In this document: one piece after another, positions 51,750 to 61,614 of the stretch | Position numbering within the stretch: the first letter of the stretch is position 1 | How the letters are laid out: the number at the start of each line of letters is the position of its first letter | NCBI GenBank assembly: GCA_902590695.1 | Contig: CACIXR010000001.1 | Coordinates: 120,335 to 184,334 of the forward strand | Origin: an uncultured Alphaproteobacteria bacterium | Lineage (GTDB): Bacteria; Pseudomonadota; Alphaproteobacteria; HIMB59; GCA-002718135 | DNA length: 64,000 nucleotides | Reading direction: 5' to 3' | Position numbers and translations under genes: made by a program | Notes under the pieces: model-generated | Seen by the model: only the letters and a program-made list of their open reading frames with translations | Databases searched by the model: none | What the model was told of the DNA's origin: nothing

Positions 51750-54673
51750 AACCCTTTAATATTTTGTTTGTATGACTTAGCAAAATCTGAAATTTTACCT
51801 CTAGTAATTTTTTTGTTATCTTTAAACTCAACTACATCTAAGCCCGTACATTTGCCAATAATTGTATAATCAGAACTTTTAAATATTTTTTTAAAATTGG
51901 CTAACTTATTTTTTTTTATGGAAACAAGAATTCTACTTTGTGATTCAGAAAATAAAAATTGGTCAACTGAGATTTTATTTTTTAGTTTTAAATCAATGGT
52001 TAAACCTTTCTTTGAAGCAATTGCCATCTTTGTAACTGCAATTCCAATTCCACCCAAATCTATTCCAATTGCAGAATTTATAATTCCTAGTTTATTTGCT
52101 TTTTCAAAATTTCTATATGTGCGAAGTGCATCCTTGCTATTTACAACTGGATTTTTTGATTTTTCATAACCTTTAATTTTGGAATAAACACTATCCTGTA
52201 ATTCATTACGGGTATTTCCTAAAACTAAAAGTATATCACCATCATCGGGTGTCATTTTTGTTAAGTGTGAAATTTTATCTACCACTCCAATAGAAGAAAT
52301 CAGCAATGTTGGAGGTATTGAAATTTTTACAGATTTTCCAGTTTTATCAAAACCTTTAAAATCATTAAACATACTATCTTTTCCTGAAATAAAAGGTGTT
52401 TGGTAAGCAACTGCATAATCATAACAAGCTTTTGCTGCTTCTTTCAATTGATACAAGCGATCAGGTTCATCCGAGCTGCACCAACAAAAGTTATCAAGAA
52501 TTGCAATTTTTTTTGAGTTGGCACCACTTACAATTAAATTTTTATATGCTGTATCAATAGAGCACCCAGCCATATCATAAGGATTTGTTTCGGCGTACTG
52601 AGGATATGCAGCTTGAGAAAGAGCTATTGATTTTTCATCATCAAATAGGGGTTTAATAGCAGTAGCATTTCCAAAAACTCTGCCTTCGCCTTGTAATGGT
52701 TTTATAATAGAAGTAGCTTGTACTTCGTGATCATATTGCGTTGCTATAAATTCTTTTGATACAATATTTGGACTAGAGAGAAGTTTATGTAGTTTAACTA
52801 TCAAAGAACTTTTCTTAATTATTTTTTTCTTTTCTTTTTTAATTTTTGGAAAAGATGTTTTTAAATTTAATTTTGGATAACCTTCATGAAGAAATTCCAT
52901 ATCTAAATTGAGAATTTCAGTTTTATTGTATTTTACTATGGCTTTTTCTTTTTTAATAAACTTACCAATTATTGTTGCTTCCACACCTCTTGCATTAAAT
53001 CTATTTATAACTTTTTTTATGTTCGCTGGAGGTACTGCTAGTGTCATTCTTTCTTGCGATTCAGAAACCCAAATCTCCCAAGGATATAATCCATTATATT
53101 TGAGAGGAACTTTTTCAAGATTAACTATAAAACCACCACTCTCTTTTGCCATTTCTCCAATTGATGATGATAATCCTCCAGCTCCATTATCTGTTATGCT
53201 CGAGTAAAGATTTTCATCACGCAATTCTCTAATGATGACATCAGACATTTTCTTTTGTGTTATAGGATCACCAATTTGTACTGCAGAAACTGGACTATTA
53301 GGATCTAATTCCTCCGATGAAAATGTTGCACCGTGAATACCATCTTTTCCTACTCTGCCTCCAGCCATTAGTATGATATCCCCTGGATTAGCTTTCTTCT
53401 TATGTGATAATTTTCCTTTAATTTTTTTCGGAATAATCCCAACTGTTCCACAAAATACAAGGGGCTTTCCTGCAAACCGGTCATCAAAATATACATTACC
53501 TTGAGGAGTAGGAATACCCGAACAATTTCCCCCAACTCTAACACCACTTATAATACCCTTCGCAATGAAATTTGCTGGAAGCATTGGATCCTTATTTTTT
53601 TGACGATACAATTGATATTTCTTATTCGGGTCTGCTAAATAATATGCGTACGTATTCGCTATAGGTTTTGCTCCTTTCCCAAATCCAAGACAATCCCTAT
53701 TAACACCAACTATTCCAGTGATTGCACCACCAAATGGATCTAAGGCTGAAGGTGTATTATGTGTTTCAACTTTATGACAAATAATCCAATCTTTATTAAA
53801 TTCTATTCCACCGGCATTATCAGTAAAAAGAGAAACACAAAAATTATCTTTTCTTAATTGAATAATTTTTTCAGTAGCACCTTTAATATATTTTTTAAAT
53901 ATACCTTCTTGAATATCATCAATTTTAGCTGAAAATATTTTGTGTTTACAGTGCTCGGACCACGTCTGAGCTAATGTTTCAATTTCTACATCTGTTGGTT
54001 TACGTTTTATAGTGGAAAAATAATTTCTTATGGTTTTTAAAGATTCTAGATCTAAGCCAAGTGTTCCTCTTCTAGATTTATCATTTTCTTCAATACCAAG
54101 TTTACCAATGAGGCTGAGATTATAATCAGAAATATCTAAATTAATTTCTTTTTTACTATATTTTTTTTTCGGTAATTTTACCTTTTCTATTTTGAACTGA
54201 TTTTTTTTAAAATTATTTAAATATTGTTTAAATGAATAAATCTTGATTGTTTGAATTAAGGGATTTGCTTCATTTTTAGATATTTTGGTAATATCTTCTT
54301 TTCTTCCTTTTATTAAAATAATTTTTGTTGAACCAAGTTCAAAGCTTTTAAAACTACTTTTTAGATTATCTTTGATTATTTCTTTTACAGTTGTAGCTAT
54401 ATTATCAGTTACACCTGGTAAAAATTTTATCTCTACAACCCAGTTGAAATTACAATAACTAGATAAAACCTTATTTACATTTTTTTTTGTTAATATTGTT
54501 TGAGAAACGTCATTAGAAATAAGTTTACTTATTTTAGTAAACTTTTGATCATCAAGATTTCTCGAAAAGAAATATCCATCTATAATTTTGATGGATTTAT
54601 TCTTGTGTTCTTTTTGTAGTGAACTTTCTTTCCCTGTCTTCTCAATGGAGAGAATTTGAATTGTATTTGTCAT
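51746..54673 (-). CDS. purL: phosphoribosylformylglycinamidine synthase with fused PurS-like region (PurSL)
   Basis: A 975-residue protein. The C-terminal 750 or so residues are PurL: ETLAQTWSEHCKHKIF, the KVETHNTPSALDPFGGA ATP-binding segment, GGRVGKDGIHGATFSS, and SGKDSMFNDF. The N-terminal 190 residues are extra and read as PurS-like ferredoxin folds (VEIKFLPGVTDNIATTVKEI is the PurS signature). Most Alphaproteobacteria encode PurS (about 80 residues) and PurL (about 740) separately. The fusion with a separate PurQ is thus unusual here. It lies divergent from purM across about 70 bases. Confidence 0.9.
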   Translation of the reverse strand: MTNTIQILSIEKTGKESSLQKEHKNKSIKIIDGYFFSRNLDDQKFTKISKLISNDVSQTILTKKNVNKVLSSYCNFNWVVEIKFLPGVTDNIATTVKEIIKDNLKSSFKSFELGSTKIILIKGRKEDITKISKNEANPLIQTIKIYSFKQYLNNFKKNQFKIEKVKLPKKKYSKKEINLDISDYNLSLIGKLGIEENDKSRRGTLGLDLESLKTIRNYFSTIKRKPTDVEIETLAQTWSEHCKHKIFSAKIDDIQEGIFKKYIKGATEKIIQLRKDNFCVSLFTDNAGGIEFNKDWIICHKVETHNTPSALDPFGGAITGIVGVNRDCLGFGKGAKPIANTYAYYLADPNKKYQLYRQKNKDPMLPANFIAKGIISGVRVGGNCSGIPTPQGNVYFDDRFAGKPLVFCGTVGIIPKKIKGKLSHKKKANPGDIILMAGGRVGKDGIHGATFSSEELDPNSPVSAVQIGDPITQKKMSDVIIRELRDENLYSSITDNGAGGLSSSIGEMAKESGGFIVNLEKVPLKYNGLYPWEIWVSESQERMTLAVPPANIKKVINRFNARGVEATIIGKFIKKEKAIVKYNKTEILNLDMEFLHEGYPKLNLKTSFPKIKKEKKKIIKKSSLIVKLHKLLSSPNIVSKEFIATQYDHEVQATSIIKPLQGEGRVFGNATAIKPLFDDEKSIALSQAAYPQYAETNPYDMAGCSIDTAYKNLIVSGANSKKIAILDNFCWCSSDEPDRLYQLKEAAKACYDYAVAYQTPFISGKDSMFNDFKGFDKTGKSVKISIPPTLLISSIGVVDKISHLTKMTPDDGDILLVLGNTRNELQDSVYSKIKGYEKSKNPVVNSKDALRTYRNFEKANKLGIINSAIGIDLGGIGIAVTKMAIASKKGLTIDLKLKNKISVDQFLFSESQSRILVSIKKNKLANFKKIFKSSDYTIIGKCTGLDVVEFKDNKKITRGKISDFAKSYKQNIKGL

Positions 54674-54746
54674 TATGAGTACGAATCAACTTAATTTACT
54701 ATATTAATAGTTTACTCGTTAACGATTCGTTTAAAACTAATTAAAT

Positions 54747-55781
54747 ATGACAACATATAAAGAAGCAGGTGTTGATATAGAAAATACAGATGCCCTTGTT
54801 GAAGATATTTCTGAGCTAAGCAAATCAACTAACAGAAACGGAAATTTTGATAAAATTGGCGGATTTGGTGGTATTTTTGATCTCAAAAATTGTGGATATG
54901 AAGATCCTTTATTGGTCTCTGGTACAGATGGCATAGGGACAAAAATATTACTAGGGATTGAAACTGACATTTTAGATGGTTTGGGTCATGATCTTGTTGG
55001 TATGTGCCTTAATGATATTCTTTGCCATGGAGCAGAGCCATTATTTTTTTTAGATTACTATGCTTCTTCAAAGATTGATAAAAATTCTTTTTTAAAAATT
55101 ATGAAAAGCATCACTGAAGCTTGTAAGATAAATAATTGTTCTCTTATCGGTGGTGAAACTGCAGAGATGCCTGGGCTCTATAAAAAAGATGATTTTGATT
55201 TTGCTGGATTTTGTGTTGGTGCAGTGGAGAGAAAAAAAATTTTACCTAAAAGAGGTATCATGAAAGAGGATGATCTTCTATATGGGATTAGATCTTCGGG
55301 TTTTCACTCAAATGGATATTCTCTCATAAGAAAGGTTTTAACGGATAAAAATATAGTTCTACAAAAAAAAACAGAATTTAAATCATCTTACGAAACAAAT
55401 GCAGCAGCCTTAATGGCTCCAACAAAATTATATTTTCCTTTTTTAAAAAAAATTTTAACAACAAATCTTATCAACGGTATTTCGCATATAACAGGCGGAG
55501 GTATTGTTGGTAATGTACCAAGAATGCTATCTGAAAATTTATCAGCAAGGATTGATAAAAAATTTATTTGTGATGAAGAAATTTTTCAATGGTTTCAAAG
55601 TTTAGCTAACATTTCAGACGAAGAAATGTTGAAGACCTTTAATTGTGGATTAGGTTTGATAATGACTATTTCAAAAAATAATTACAAAGAATTTGAAAAA
55701 TTAATAAAAGATGAAAATTTAGATATTTTTGAAATTGGGAAAATAGAAGTTAAAAAATCATCAAGGTGCATAATTAGTTGA
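54747..55781 (+). CDS. purM: phosphoribosylformylglycinamidine cyclo-ligase
   Basis: A 344-residue AIR synthetase. Motifs: LVSGTDGIGTKILLG (ATP and metal), GHDLVGMCLNDILCHGAEPLFFLDYYAS, IGGETAEMPGLYKK and GISHITGGGIVGNVPR. The length is normal. It starts the purM-N-F-D-C operon and overlaps purN by four bases (TTGA). Confidence 0.96.
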   Translation: MTTYKEAGVDIENTDALVEDISELSKSTNRNGNFDKIGGFGGIFDLKNCGYEDPLLVSGTDGIGTKILLGIETDILDGLGHDLVGMCLNDILCHGAEPLFFLDYYASSKIDKNSFLKIMKSITEACKINNCSLIGGETAEMPGLYKKDDFDFAGFCVGAVERKKILPKRGIMKEDDLLYGIRSSGFHSNGYSLIRKVLTDKNIVLQKKTEFKSSYETNAAALMAPTKLYFPFLKKILTTNLINGISHITGGGIVGNVPRMLSENLSARIDKKFICDEEIFQWFQSLANISDEEMLKTFNCGLGLIMTISKNNYKEFEKLIKDENLDIFEIGKIEVKKSSRCIIS

Positions 55782-56347
55782 AAAAATTACAAGTTGCTAT
55801 TTTCATATCGGGAAGAGGTTCCAATTTAGAATCACTAATACAAACATCATTGAAAAAGCAAAGTTTAGTAGAGGTTCAATTAGTAGTCTCTAATAACTCC
55901 AAAGCAAAAGGTTTAACTATTGCCAAAAAAAATAAAATTCCATTTATACATTTTATTGCAAGAAAAAATTTCGAAAACAAAGTCATGAAGTATCTAAAAA
56001 ATATAGATATCATTTGTTTGGCTGGTTTTATGCAAGTTTTAGACTCAAAATTTGTAAGGCAGTGGCGATCGCGATTAATCAATATTCATCCATCTTATCT
56101 TCCAGCTTTCAAAGGCTTAAATGCTCAAGATCAGGCCATAAAGGCTAAAGCTAGCTATTCTGGTTGTAGTGTTCATTACGTTAACGCTAAAATTGACTCT
56201 GGAAAGATTATATTGCAAAAAAAAGTAAAGATTTTGAAGAAAGATAATACCGAATCACTCTCAAAGAAAATATTGATAGAAGAGCATAAGGTTTATCCAA
56301 GAGCATTACAGATGGTTGCAAAAACACTTTTAACAAGACAACAGTAA
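55778..56347 (+). CDS. purN: phosphoribosylglycinamide formyltransferase
   Basis: A 189-residue folate-dependent GART. Motifs: SGRGSNLESLI (phosphate loop), LINIHPSYLPAFKG with the catalytic Asn/His pattern, and GCSVHYVNAKIDSG with the catalytic Asp. It begins with TTG overlapping the purM stop, indicating coupling. Confidence 0.94.
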   Translation: MKKLQVAIFISGRGSNLESLIQTSLKKQSLVEVQLVVSNNSKAKGLTIAKKNKIPFIHFIARKNFENKVMKYLKNIDIICLAGFMQVLDSKFVRQWRSRLINIHPSYLPAFKGLNAQDQAIKAKASYSGCSVHYVNAKIDSGKIILQKKVKILKKDNTESLSKKILIEEHKVYPRALQMVAKTLLTRQQ

Positions 56348-56348
56348 G

Positions 56349-57836
56349 ATGAAAAATCGACTAAATTTCCTAAAAAAATTTGAGGTAAGGCAATCTCATG
56401 TTCCCAGATTTAATGAGGAGTGTGGTGTTTTTGGAATAAGTGGAACCAAAGATGCTGCTGCCTTAACAGCTCTTGGTTTGCATGCGTTGCAACATCGTGG
56501 TCAAGAAGGTTGTGGAATTGTAAGCTATGATGGCAACTCCTATCACTCAGAAAGAAAATTTGGATTAGTTGGCGATAATTTTACGAAGAAACATTCATTA
56601 GATAAGTTAAAGGGAAAAATTGCGATAGGACACAATCGCTATTCAACAACGGGTGGTGAAACAATAAGGAATATACAGCCTTTTTATGCTGACCTTCATG
56701 GTGGAGCTATTAGTATTGCTCATAATGGTAATTTAACTAATGCACTCCTTTTAAGAGAGCAAATGGTACGCGAAGGTGCAATATTTCAAACAACATCAGA
56801 TACCGAAACAATTGTTCAACTTGTAGCTCGTTCAAAAAAGAAAGATATTTTAAATAAAATTATTGATGCTTTAATGCAAATTCAAGGTGGTTATGCTTTA
56901 TCAATTATTGCTAATGGTACGTTGATTGGCGCAAGAGATCCATTAGGTATTCGACCACTTGTTTTAGGTAAATTTAAAAATGCATTTATCCTTGCCTCTG
57001 AAACTTGCGCTCTAGACATTATAGGTGCAAAATTTATCCGTGAAATTGAAAATGGAGAAGTTGTAGTCATTAACGATAATAAAGTTGAAAGTAGAAGACC
57101 TTTTCCAAAAAAACAAATCAAACCATGTGTATTTGAGTATATTTATTTTTCGCGGCCAGATAGTATTTTAAAAAATAAAACCGCCTATGAATATAGAAAA
57201 AATTTAGGTACATACTTAGCAAAAGAAACTGATATAAAACCTGATGTAGTCGTACCAGTTCCAGATTCTGGTGTTCCTGCTGCGCTTGGTTTTAGTCAAG
57301 AGTCTGGTATTCCTTTTGAGTTAGGATTAATACGAAATCATTATGTGGGAAGGACATTTATTGAGCCAACTCAGCAAATTAGAAGTTTAGGTGTAAAGTT
57401 AAAACTAAATCCTAACCAAAGTTCTATTAAAAAAAAGAAAGTTGTTTTAATTGACGACTCATTGGTTCGAGGCACAACATCCACAAAGATAATAAAAATG
57501 CTTTATGATTTTGGAGCAAAAGAAGTCCATATGCGTATTGCTTCACCTGCAATTAAATATCCTGACTTTTACGGAGTTGATACTCCCACCCAAGAAGAAT
57601 TATTGGCTGCAAACAAAAATTTAGAGGAAATGTGTAAATATATTGGAGCTAAATCATTAAAATTTTTATCATTAGATGGTCTGTATCAAGCTCTTGGTTA
57701 TAATGAGAGAGATAATGATAATCCTCAATTTACTGATCATTATTTTACAGGAGAGTATCCAGTCAGACCGTTAGATTACTTAAATGACGAAAGCTTAAAA
57801 AAACTTTCATTTTTAAGTCTTGCTTCAAATAATTAA
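56349..57836 (+). CDS. purF: amidophosphoribosyltransferase
   Basis: A 495-residue enzyme of the first purine step. The glutaminase nucleophile is Cys25 in NEECGVFGIS, so a propeptide of 24 residues would need removal. HNRYSTTG and AHNGNLTN mark the Ntn domain; the PRPP loop is VVLIDDSLVRGTTS. It follows purN by one base. Cys residues that could hold the Fe-S cluster of the Bacillus-type enzyme (for example CVFEYIYF and late Cys) are partly present, but this is not certain. Confidence 0.95.
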   Translation: MKNRLNFLKKFEVRQSHVPRFNEECGVFGISGTKDAAALTALGLHALQHRGQEGCGIVSYDGNSYHSERKFGLVGDNFTKKHSLDKLKGKIAIGHNRYSTTGGETIRNIQPFYADLHGGAISIAHNGNLTNALLLREQMVREGAIFQTTSDTETIVQLVARSKKKDILNKIIDALMQIQGGYALSIIANGTLIGARDPLGIRPLVLGKFKNAFILASETCALDIIGAKFIREIENGEVVVINDNKVESRRPFPKKQIKPCVFEYIYFSRPDSILKNKTAYEYRKNLGTYLAKETDIKPDVVVPVPDSGVPAALGFSQESGIPFELGLIRNHYVGRTFIEPTQQIRSLGVKLKLNPNQSSIKKKKVVLIDDSLVRGTTSTKIIKMLYDFGAKEVHMRIASPAIKYPDFYGVDTPTQEELLAANKNLEEMCKYIGAKSLKFLSLDGLYQALGYNERDNDNPQFTDHYFTGEYPVRPLDYLNDESLKKLSFLSLASNN

Positions 57837-57856
57837 TTAATGAATTATTTTTTTTC

Positions 57857-59134
57857 ATGAACGTTCTTGTCATTGGTAATGGTGGAAGAGAGCACGCATT
57901 AAGTTATGGCATAAAACAATCTCCTAATTGTTCTAATTTATATTGTATTCCTGGAAGTGATAGTATCAGTGAAATTGCTTCTTCGATTATCACAGATGTT
58001 AATGATCATGATGCTATTCTTCAATTTTGTCTAGAAAGTAAAATTGATTTAGTGGTGATAGGTCCAGAATTGCCTTTAACTAAAGGATTGTCAAACCTTT
58101 TAATGAACAATGCTATATTAGTTTTTGGTCCTGATCAAATGGGAGCTGAACTAGAAAAATCAAAAAAGTTTACAAAAGATATTTGTAAAAAATTAAATAT
58201 TGCAACAGCTGCCTATGACGTATTTGACAACTATGATGATGCCTTAAATTTTTGTCAAAACCAATCCTATCCTCTTGTTATCAAAGCTGATGGTTTAGCA
58301 GCAGGAAAAGGAGTTATTATTTGTCAAAAAAAGGATGATGCAAAGGATGCGCTGATTAAATGTTTTAAAGATAATTCTTTTGGTGATGCTGGTTCAGTTG
58401 TTGTTATTGAAGAATTTTTAGTTGGTGAAGAGGTAAGTTTATTTTCACTTGTTGATAAAAATGGATTTGTGTTGCCACTTACAACAGCACAAGATCATAA
58501 AAAAATCTTGGAAGGAGAAAAAGGGTTAAACACTGGTGGTATGGGAGCCTACACACCTGTTCCTTCTATTTCATCAAATAAAATGAATGAATTATCCAAC
58601 ACATTTGTTGAGCCTATCGTTCAACATCTTGCTGAACAAGGCATCAAGTATCAAGGAATGTTTTATGCAGGATTAATTCTAACTGATAAGGGTCCAAATT
58701 TACTCGAAATTAATGTTCGTTTCGGCGATCCGGAAACACAAGCAATTATTCCACTATTAGAAACAGATTTATTAAAACTCCTTCATGCATCAGCGATAGG
58801 TACCTTAAATGAAATAAAAAAAATTAAGTGGAAAAATGATTATTCCATGACAGTAGTAATGGCTGCTCATGGTTATCCTCAGGATTATAAAAAATTAACA
58901 CCAATTAATAATTTGGAAAATCTTACTTTAACAACGGATGACTATCTATTTCATGCAGGAACAATGCGTAAAGAAAACAAATGGCTCTCTAATGGTGGGC
59001 GTGTTTTAAATATCTCTAGTACGGGCAAGGATTTAAAAACTATTAGAGAAACTATTCACAATATAATCAATCAAATTAATTGGGATGAGGGATATTATCG
59101 AAAAGATATTGGTTGGAGATATATTGATGAGTAA
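57857..59134 (+). CDS. purD: phosphoribosylamine--glycine ligase
   Basis: A 425-residue ATP-grasp enzyme: NVLVIGNGGREHALSYG at the N-terminus, PLVIKADGLAAGKGVII, EEFLVGEEVSLFSLVD, NTGGMGAYTPVP and EINVRFGDPETQ. Catalyses the second purine step. The stop overlaps the purC start by 8 bases. Confidence 0.96.
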   Translation: MNVLVIGNGGREHALSYGIKQSPNCSNLYCIPGSDSISEIASSIITDVNDHDAILQFCLESKIDLVVIGPELPLTKGLSNLLMNNAILVFGPDQMGAELEKSKKFTKDICKKLNIATAAYDVFDNYDDALNFCQNQSYPLVIKADGLAAGKGVIICQKKDDAKDALIKCFKDNSFGDAGSVVVIEEFLVGEEVSLFSLVDKNGFVLPLTTAQDHKKILEGEKGLNTGGMGAYTPVPSISSNKMNELSNTFVEPIVQHLAEQGIKYQGMFYAGLILTDKGPNLLEINVRFGDPETQAIIPLLETDLLKLLHASAIGTLNEIKKIKWKNDYSMTVVMAAHGYPQDYKKLTPINNLENLTLTTDDYLFHAGTMRKENKWLSNGGRVLNISSTGKDLKTIRETIHNIINQINWDEGYYRKDIGWRYIDE

Positions 59135-60023
59135 TTCTTTTTTAGTTGAAGGAAAAACAAAAATTATTGAGAAAACAAATGATCAAAATATCATTCGAAT
59201 TGTAACAAAAGATTTTTTAACAGGTGGGGATGCTGCGAAGAAAGAGGAAATTAAAGATATTGGAATTCAAAAGACAAAACAAACAAGTAATGTTTTTAGC
59301 ATGCTAAGCAAGGCAGGTATTGCAACATCATTTATTGAACAAGATTCGCCAAATAGTCTTTTAAGTCATAACTGTAATATGCTTCCTTTGGAATTTGTAG
59401 TTAGACGTTATGCTTGGGGAAGTTATTTAAGTAGAAACACTCAATTTGCAAAAGATAAAAGTAATCCTCATCAATTTGAAAACTTAGTTTGGGAAATATT
59501 TCATAAACAAGCGGTTGTTATCCCTCCACATGTTACAGAACCTGTTCAAATGGATGAGAGTGAAGCGAGAAGACAATTTTTAAAAGATGGAAAATGGGAA
59601 GAGGGTGTATTTACGGATCCTTTAGTAAAAACTGGAGAAGAATGGGAGTTATTTTCTGCCAAACAGCCTATAACAAGCAAAAGCTTAATGAAAACCAAAA
59701 AATTATTGTCTGATCAAGAATTAGAAATAGCTATTAATAAAATTATTCTTCCAAGTTTTGAGCTTATTGAAGACAAATGGAAAACTATTAAGACAATTGA
59801 TGGTCCTATACATTTAGTTGATATTAAGTTTGAGCTTGGTTTTAAAGTATCGGATAATTCGTTAGTTTTATCTGATGTCATTGATAATGATAGTTGGCGA
59901 ATATGGCCTGGAGGAGATCCAACTAAACAATTAGATAAACAATCTTTTCGTGAAGGAGAAGATTTAGTAAATGTTGCCAATAAATATCAACTGGTAACAA
60001 AGTTAACTGATCAATTTAATTAA
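59127..60023 (+). CDS. purC: SAICAR synthase, PAICS-like form
   Basis: A 298-residue phosphoribosylaminoimidazole-succinocarboxamide synthase: VEGKTKII at the start, LPLEFVVRRYAWGSY, LVDIKFELGF and LSDVIDNDSWRIWPGGD. The last two blocks and the longer length resemble the metazoan PAICS enzyme's PurC domain rather than the short (about 240-residue) bacterial PurC. The ATG at 59127 lies inside the purD end; a start at 59085 would give a long overlap. It is convergent with purK. Confidence 0.92.
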   Translation: MSNSFLVEGKTKIIEKTNDQNIIRIVTKDFLTGGDAAKKEEIKDIGIQKTKQTSNVFSMLSKAGIATSFIEQDSPNSLLSHNCNMLPLEFVVRRYAWGSYLSRNTQFAKDKSNPHQFENLVWEIFHKQAVVIPPHVTEPVQMDESEARRQFLKDGKWEEGVFTDPLVKTGEEWELFSAKQPITSKSLMKTKKLLSDQELEIAINKIILPSFELIEDKWKTIKTIDGPIHLVDIKFELGFKVSDNSLVLSDVIDNDSWRIWPGGDPTKQLDKQSFREGEDLVNVANKYQLVTKLTDQFN

Positions 60024-60033
60024 AGTTAATAAT

Positions 60034-61077
60034 TTATTTTTCTATAATCGTTAAATGACCCATTTTTCTTTTTTGCTTAATTTCTGTTTTTAAATAATCA
60101 TAAAAAAATTCGTTATCCTTAAATGTTTTATTTCGGTAAAGTGATATCTCATCACCAATTAAATTAATCATTTTGGCATTATATAATTTTTTTGTTTCAA
60201 TCTTTTCTAAGCCGCATACTGCTCGTACATGATTTTCAAATTGACTAATATTATGCGAGTTCATTGTCAAATGCCCAGAATTATGAACACGAGGAGCAAT
60301 TTCGTTAGCATATAAATTATCATCAGTATCAATAAAAAATTCTACACATAACGTTCCAATATAATCTAGTTTTTCTACAACGTGTTTTGCCCACTCAATT
60401 GATTTTATTCGTATGTTATCAGAAATATCACTTGGTATTGTTGAATATTTTAAAATTTGTTCTTCATGAACATTCTCAATAGGGTCATAGATCTCATAAC
60501 TATTTTGATCATAACGAGTAATGACGACTGAAATTTCTTTTTTAAGATGAATGAGTTTTTCTAAAATATATTCTTTTGTAAAATCAATTTCGTTCGTAAT
60601 ATCATCTTTAGTATGTAATTTATACTGACCTTTGCCATCGTATCCTAATGTTGTTGTTTTTAACAAACCAGGAAGCAAGTCTACATTTTCACTCAAATCC
60701 TTTTCATTTTTGATAGTTACATATTTTGTTGTTGTTATATTATTATCATTGAGAAATTTTTTTTCTTTTTCCCGGTGTTGAATGAGTCGATTAATTTCTG
60801 GTTTAGGTAAAACTTGTTTCTTTTCATTAATTTTTTTTAATATTGCAAAGGGAATATTTTCAAATTCATATGTAACAAGATCAACTTCATCAATAAAATT
60901 ATTTATCGTTGTATCATCATCATACTGACCAAAAATAAATTTAGTCGCAAAGTGTTTCCCGGGCGCATCAGGATCATCACTTAATATAACGGTTTGTATA
61001 TCTATTTTTTTTGCTGCATCTGCTAAAAGACTTCCTAATTGTCCACCACCAATAATGCCAAGTGTAGGTGTACTCAT
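60034..61077 (-). CDS. purK: 5-(carboxyamino)imidazole ribonucleotide synthase
   Basis: A 347-residue ATP-grasp enzyme: LGIIGGGQLGSLLADAAKK, TTTLGYDGKGQYKL, YILEKLIHLKKEISVVITR, and EIAPRVHNSGHLTM. Length is normal. It follows purE by 3 bases on the same strand, the standard purEK pair. Confidence 0.95.
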   Translation of the reverse strand: MSTPTLGIIGGGQLGSLLADAAKKIDIQTVILSDDPDAPGKHFATKFIFGQYDDDTTINNFIDEVDLVTYEFENIPFAILKKINEKKQVLPKPEINRLIQHREKEKKFLNDNNITTTKYVTIKNEKDLSENVDLLPGLLKTTTLGYDGKGQYKLHTKDDITNEIDFTKEYILEKLIHLKKEISVVITRYDQNSYEIYDPIENVHEEQILKYSTIPSDISDNIRIKSIEWAKHVVEKLDYIGTLCVEFFIDTDDNLYANEIAPRVHNSGHLTMNSHNISQFENHVRAVCGLEKIETKKLYNAKMINLIGDEISLYRNKTFKDNEFFYDYLKTEIKQKRKMGHLTIIEK

Positions 61078-61080
61078 GAC

Positions 61081-61572
61081 TTATGGTTTTTGTTTAACAG
61101 CTTTTGATTGTTTAGTTCGATAATTTTTTAGATTTTTCTTAATTTCTTTATTCGTAAGAGCAATAATGGAAGCTGCATATAAACCGGCATTCATTGCGCC
61201 GTCCTCACCGATTGCTACACTGCCAACAGGGATACCTTTTGGCATTTGTACTATTGATAATAAACTATCCAATCCTTTTAATTTACGACTTTCTACTGGT
61301 ACACCGATTACAGGTATAGTTGTTAATGATGCAATCATTCCTGGTAAATGCGCGGAGCCTCCAGCACCAGCAATAATGACAGAGATATTATTATCTTCAG
61401 CTGCTTTGGCAAATTTAAACATTCTCTCTGGTGTGCGGTGTGCAGAAACAATTTTGGTTTCGAACTTAACTTTCAGTAATTTTAAAATTTTTTCACAATT
61501 TTTCATGGTAGCATAATCAGACTTACTTCCCATCACAATTGCTACCTTATGTTTTGTTGATGCTGAGGTCAT
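61081..61572 (-). CDS. purE: N5-carboxyaminoimidazole ribonucleotide mutase
   Basis: A 163-residue class I Pur[25 protein letters not shown] with the catalytic His, and [13 protein letters not shown]. Length and motifs are normal. Together with purK it supplies CAIR to PurC. Confidence 0.96.
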   Translation of the reverse strand: MTSASTKHKVAIVMGSKSDYATMKNCEKILKLLKVKFETKIVSAHRTPERMFKFAKAAEDNNISVIIAGAGGSAHLPGMIASLTTIPVIGVPVESRKLKGLDSLLSIVQMPKGIPVGSVAIGEDGAMNAGLYAASIIALTNKEIKKNLKNYRTKQSKAVKQKP

Positions 61573-61614
61573 TTTTGTTTTATTGTATCAATTCAATGAT
61601 GATTCGATACATTA

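Noticed and set aside
61166..61516. 116-codon plus-strand open frame over purE
   Set aside because: Shadow of purE on the other strand.
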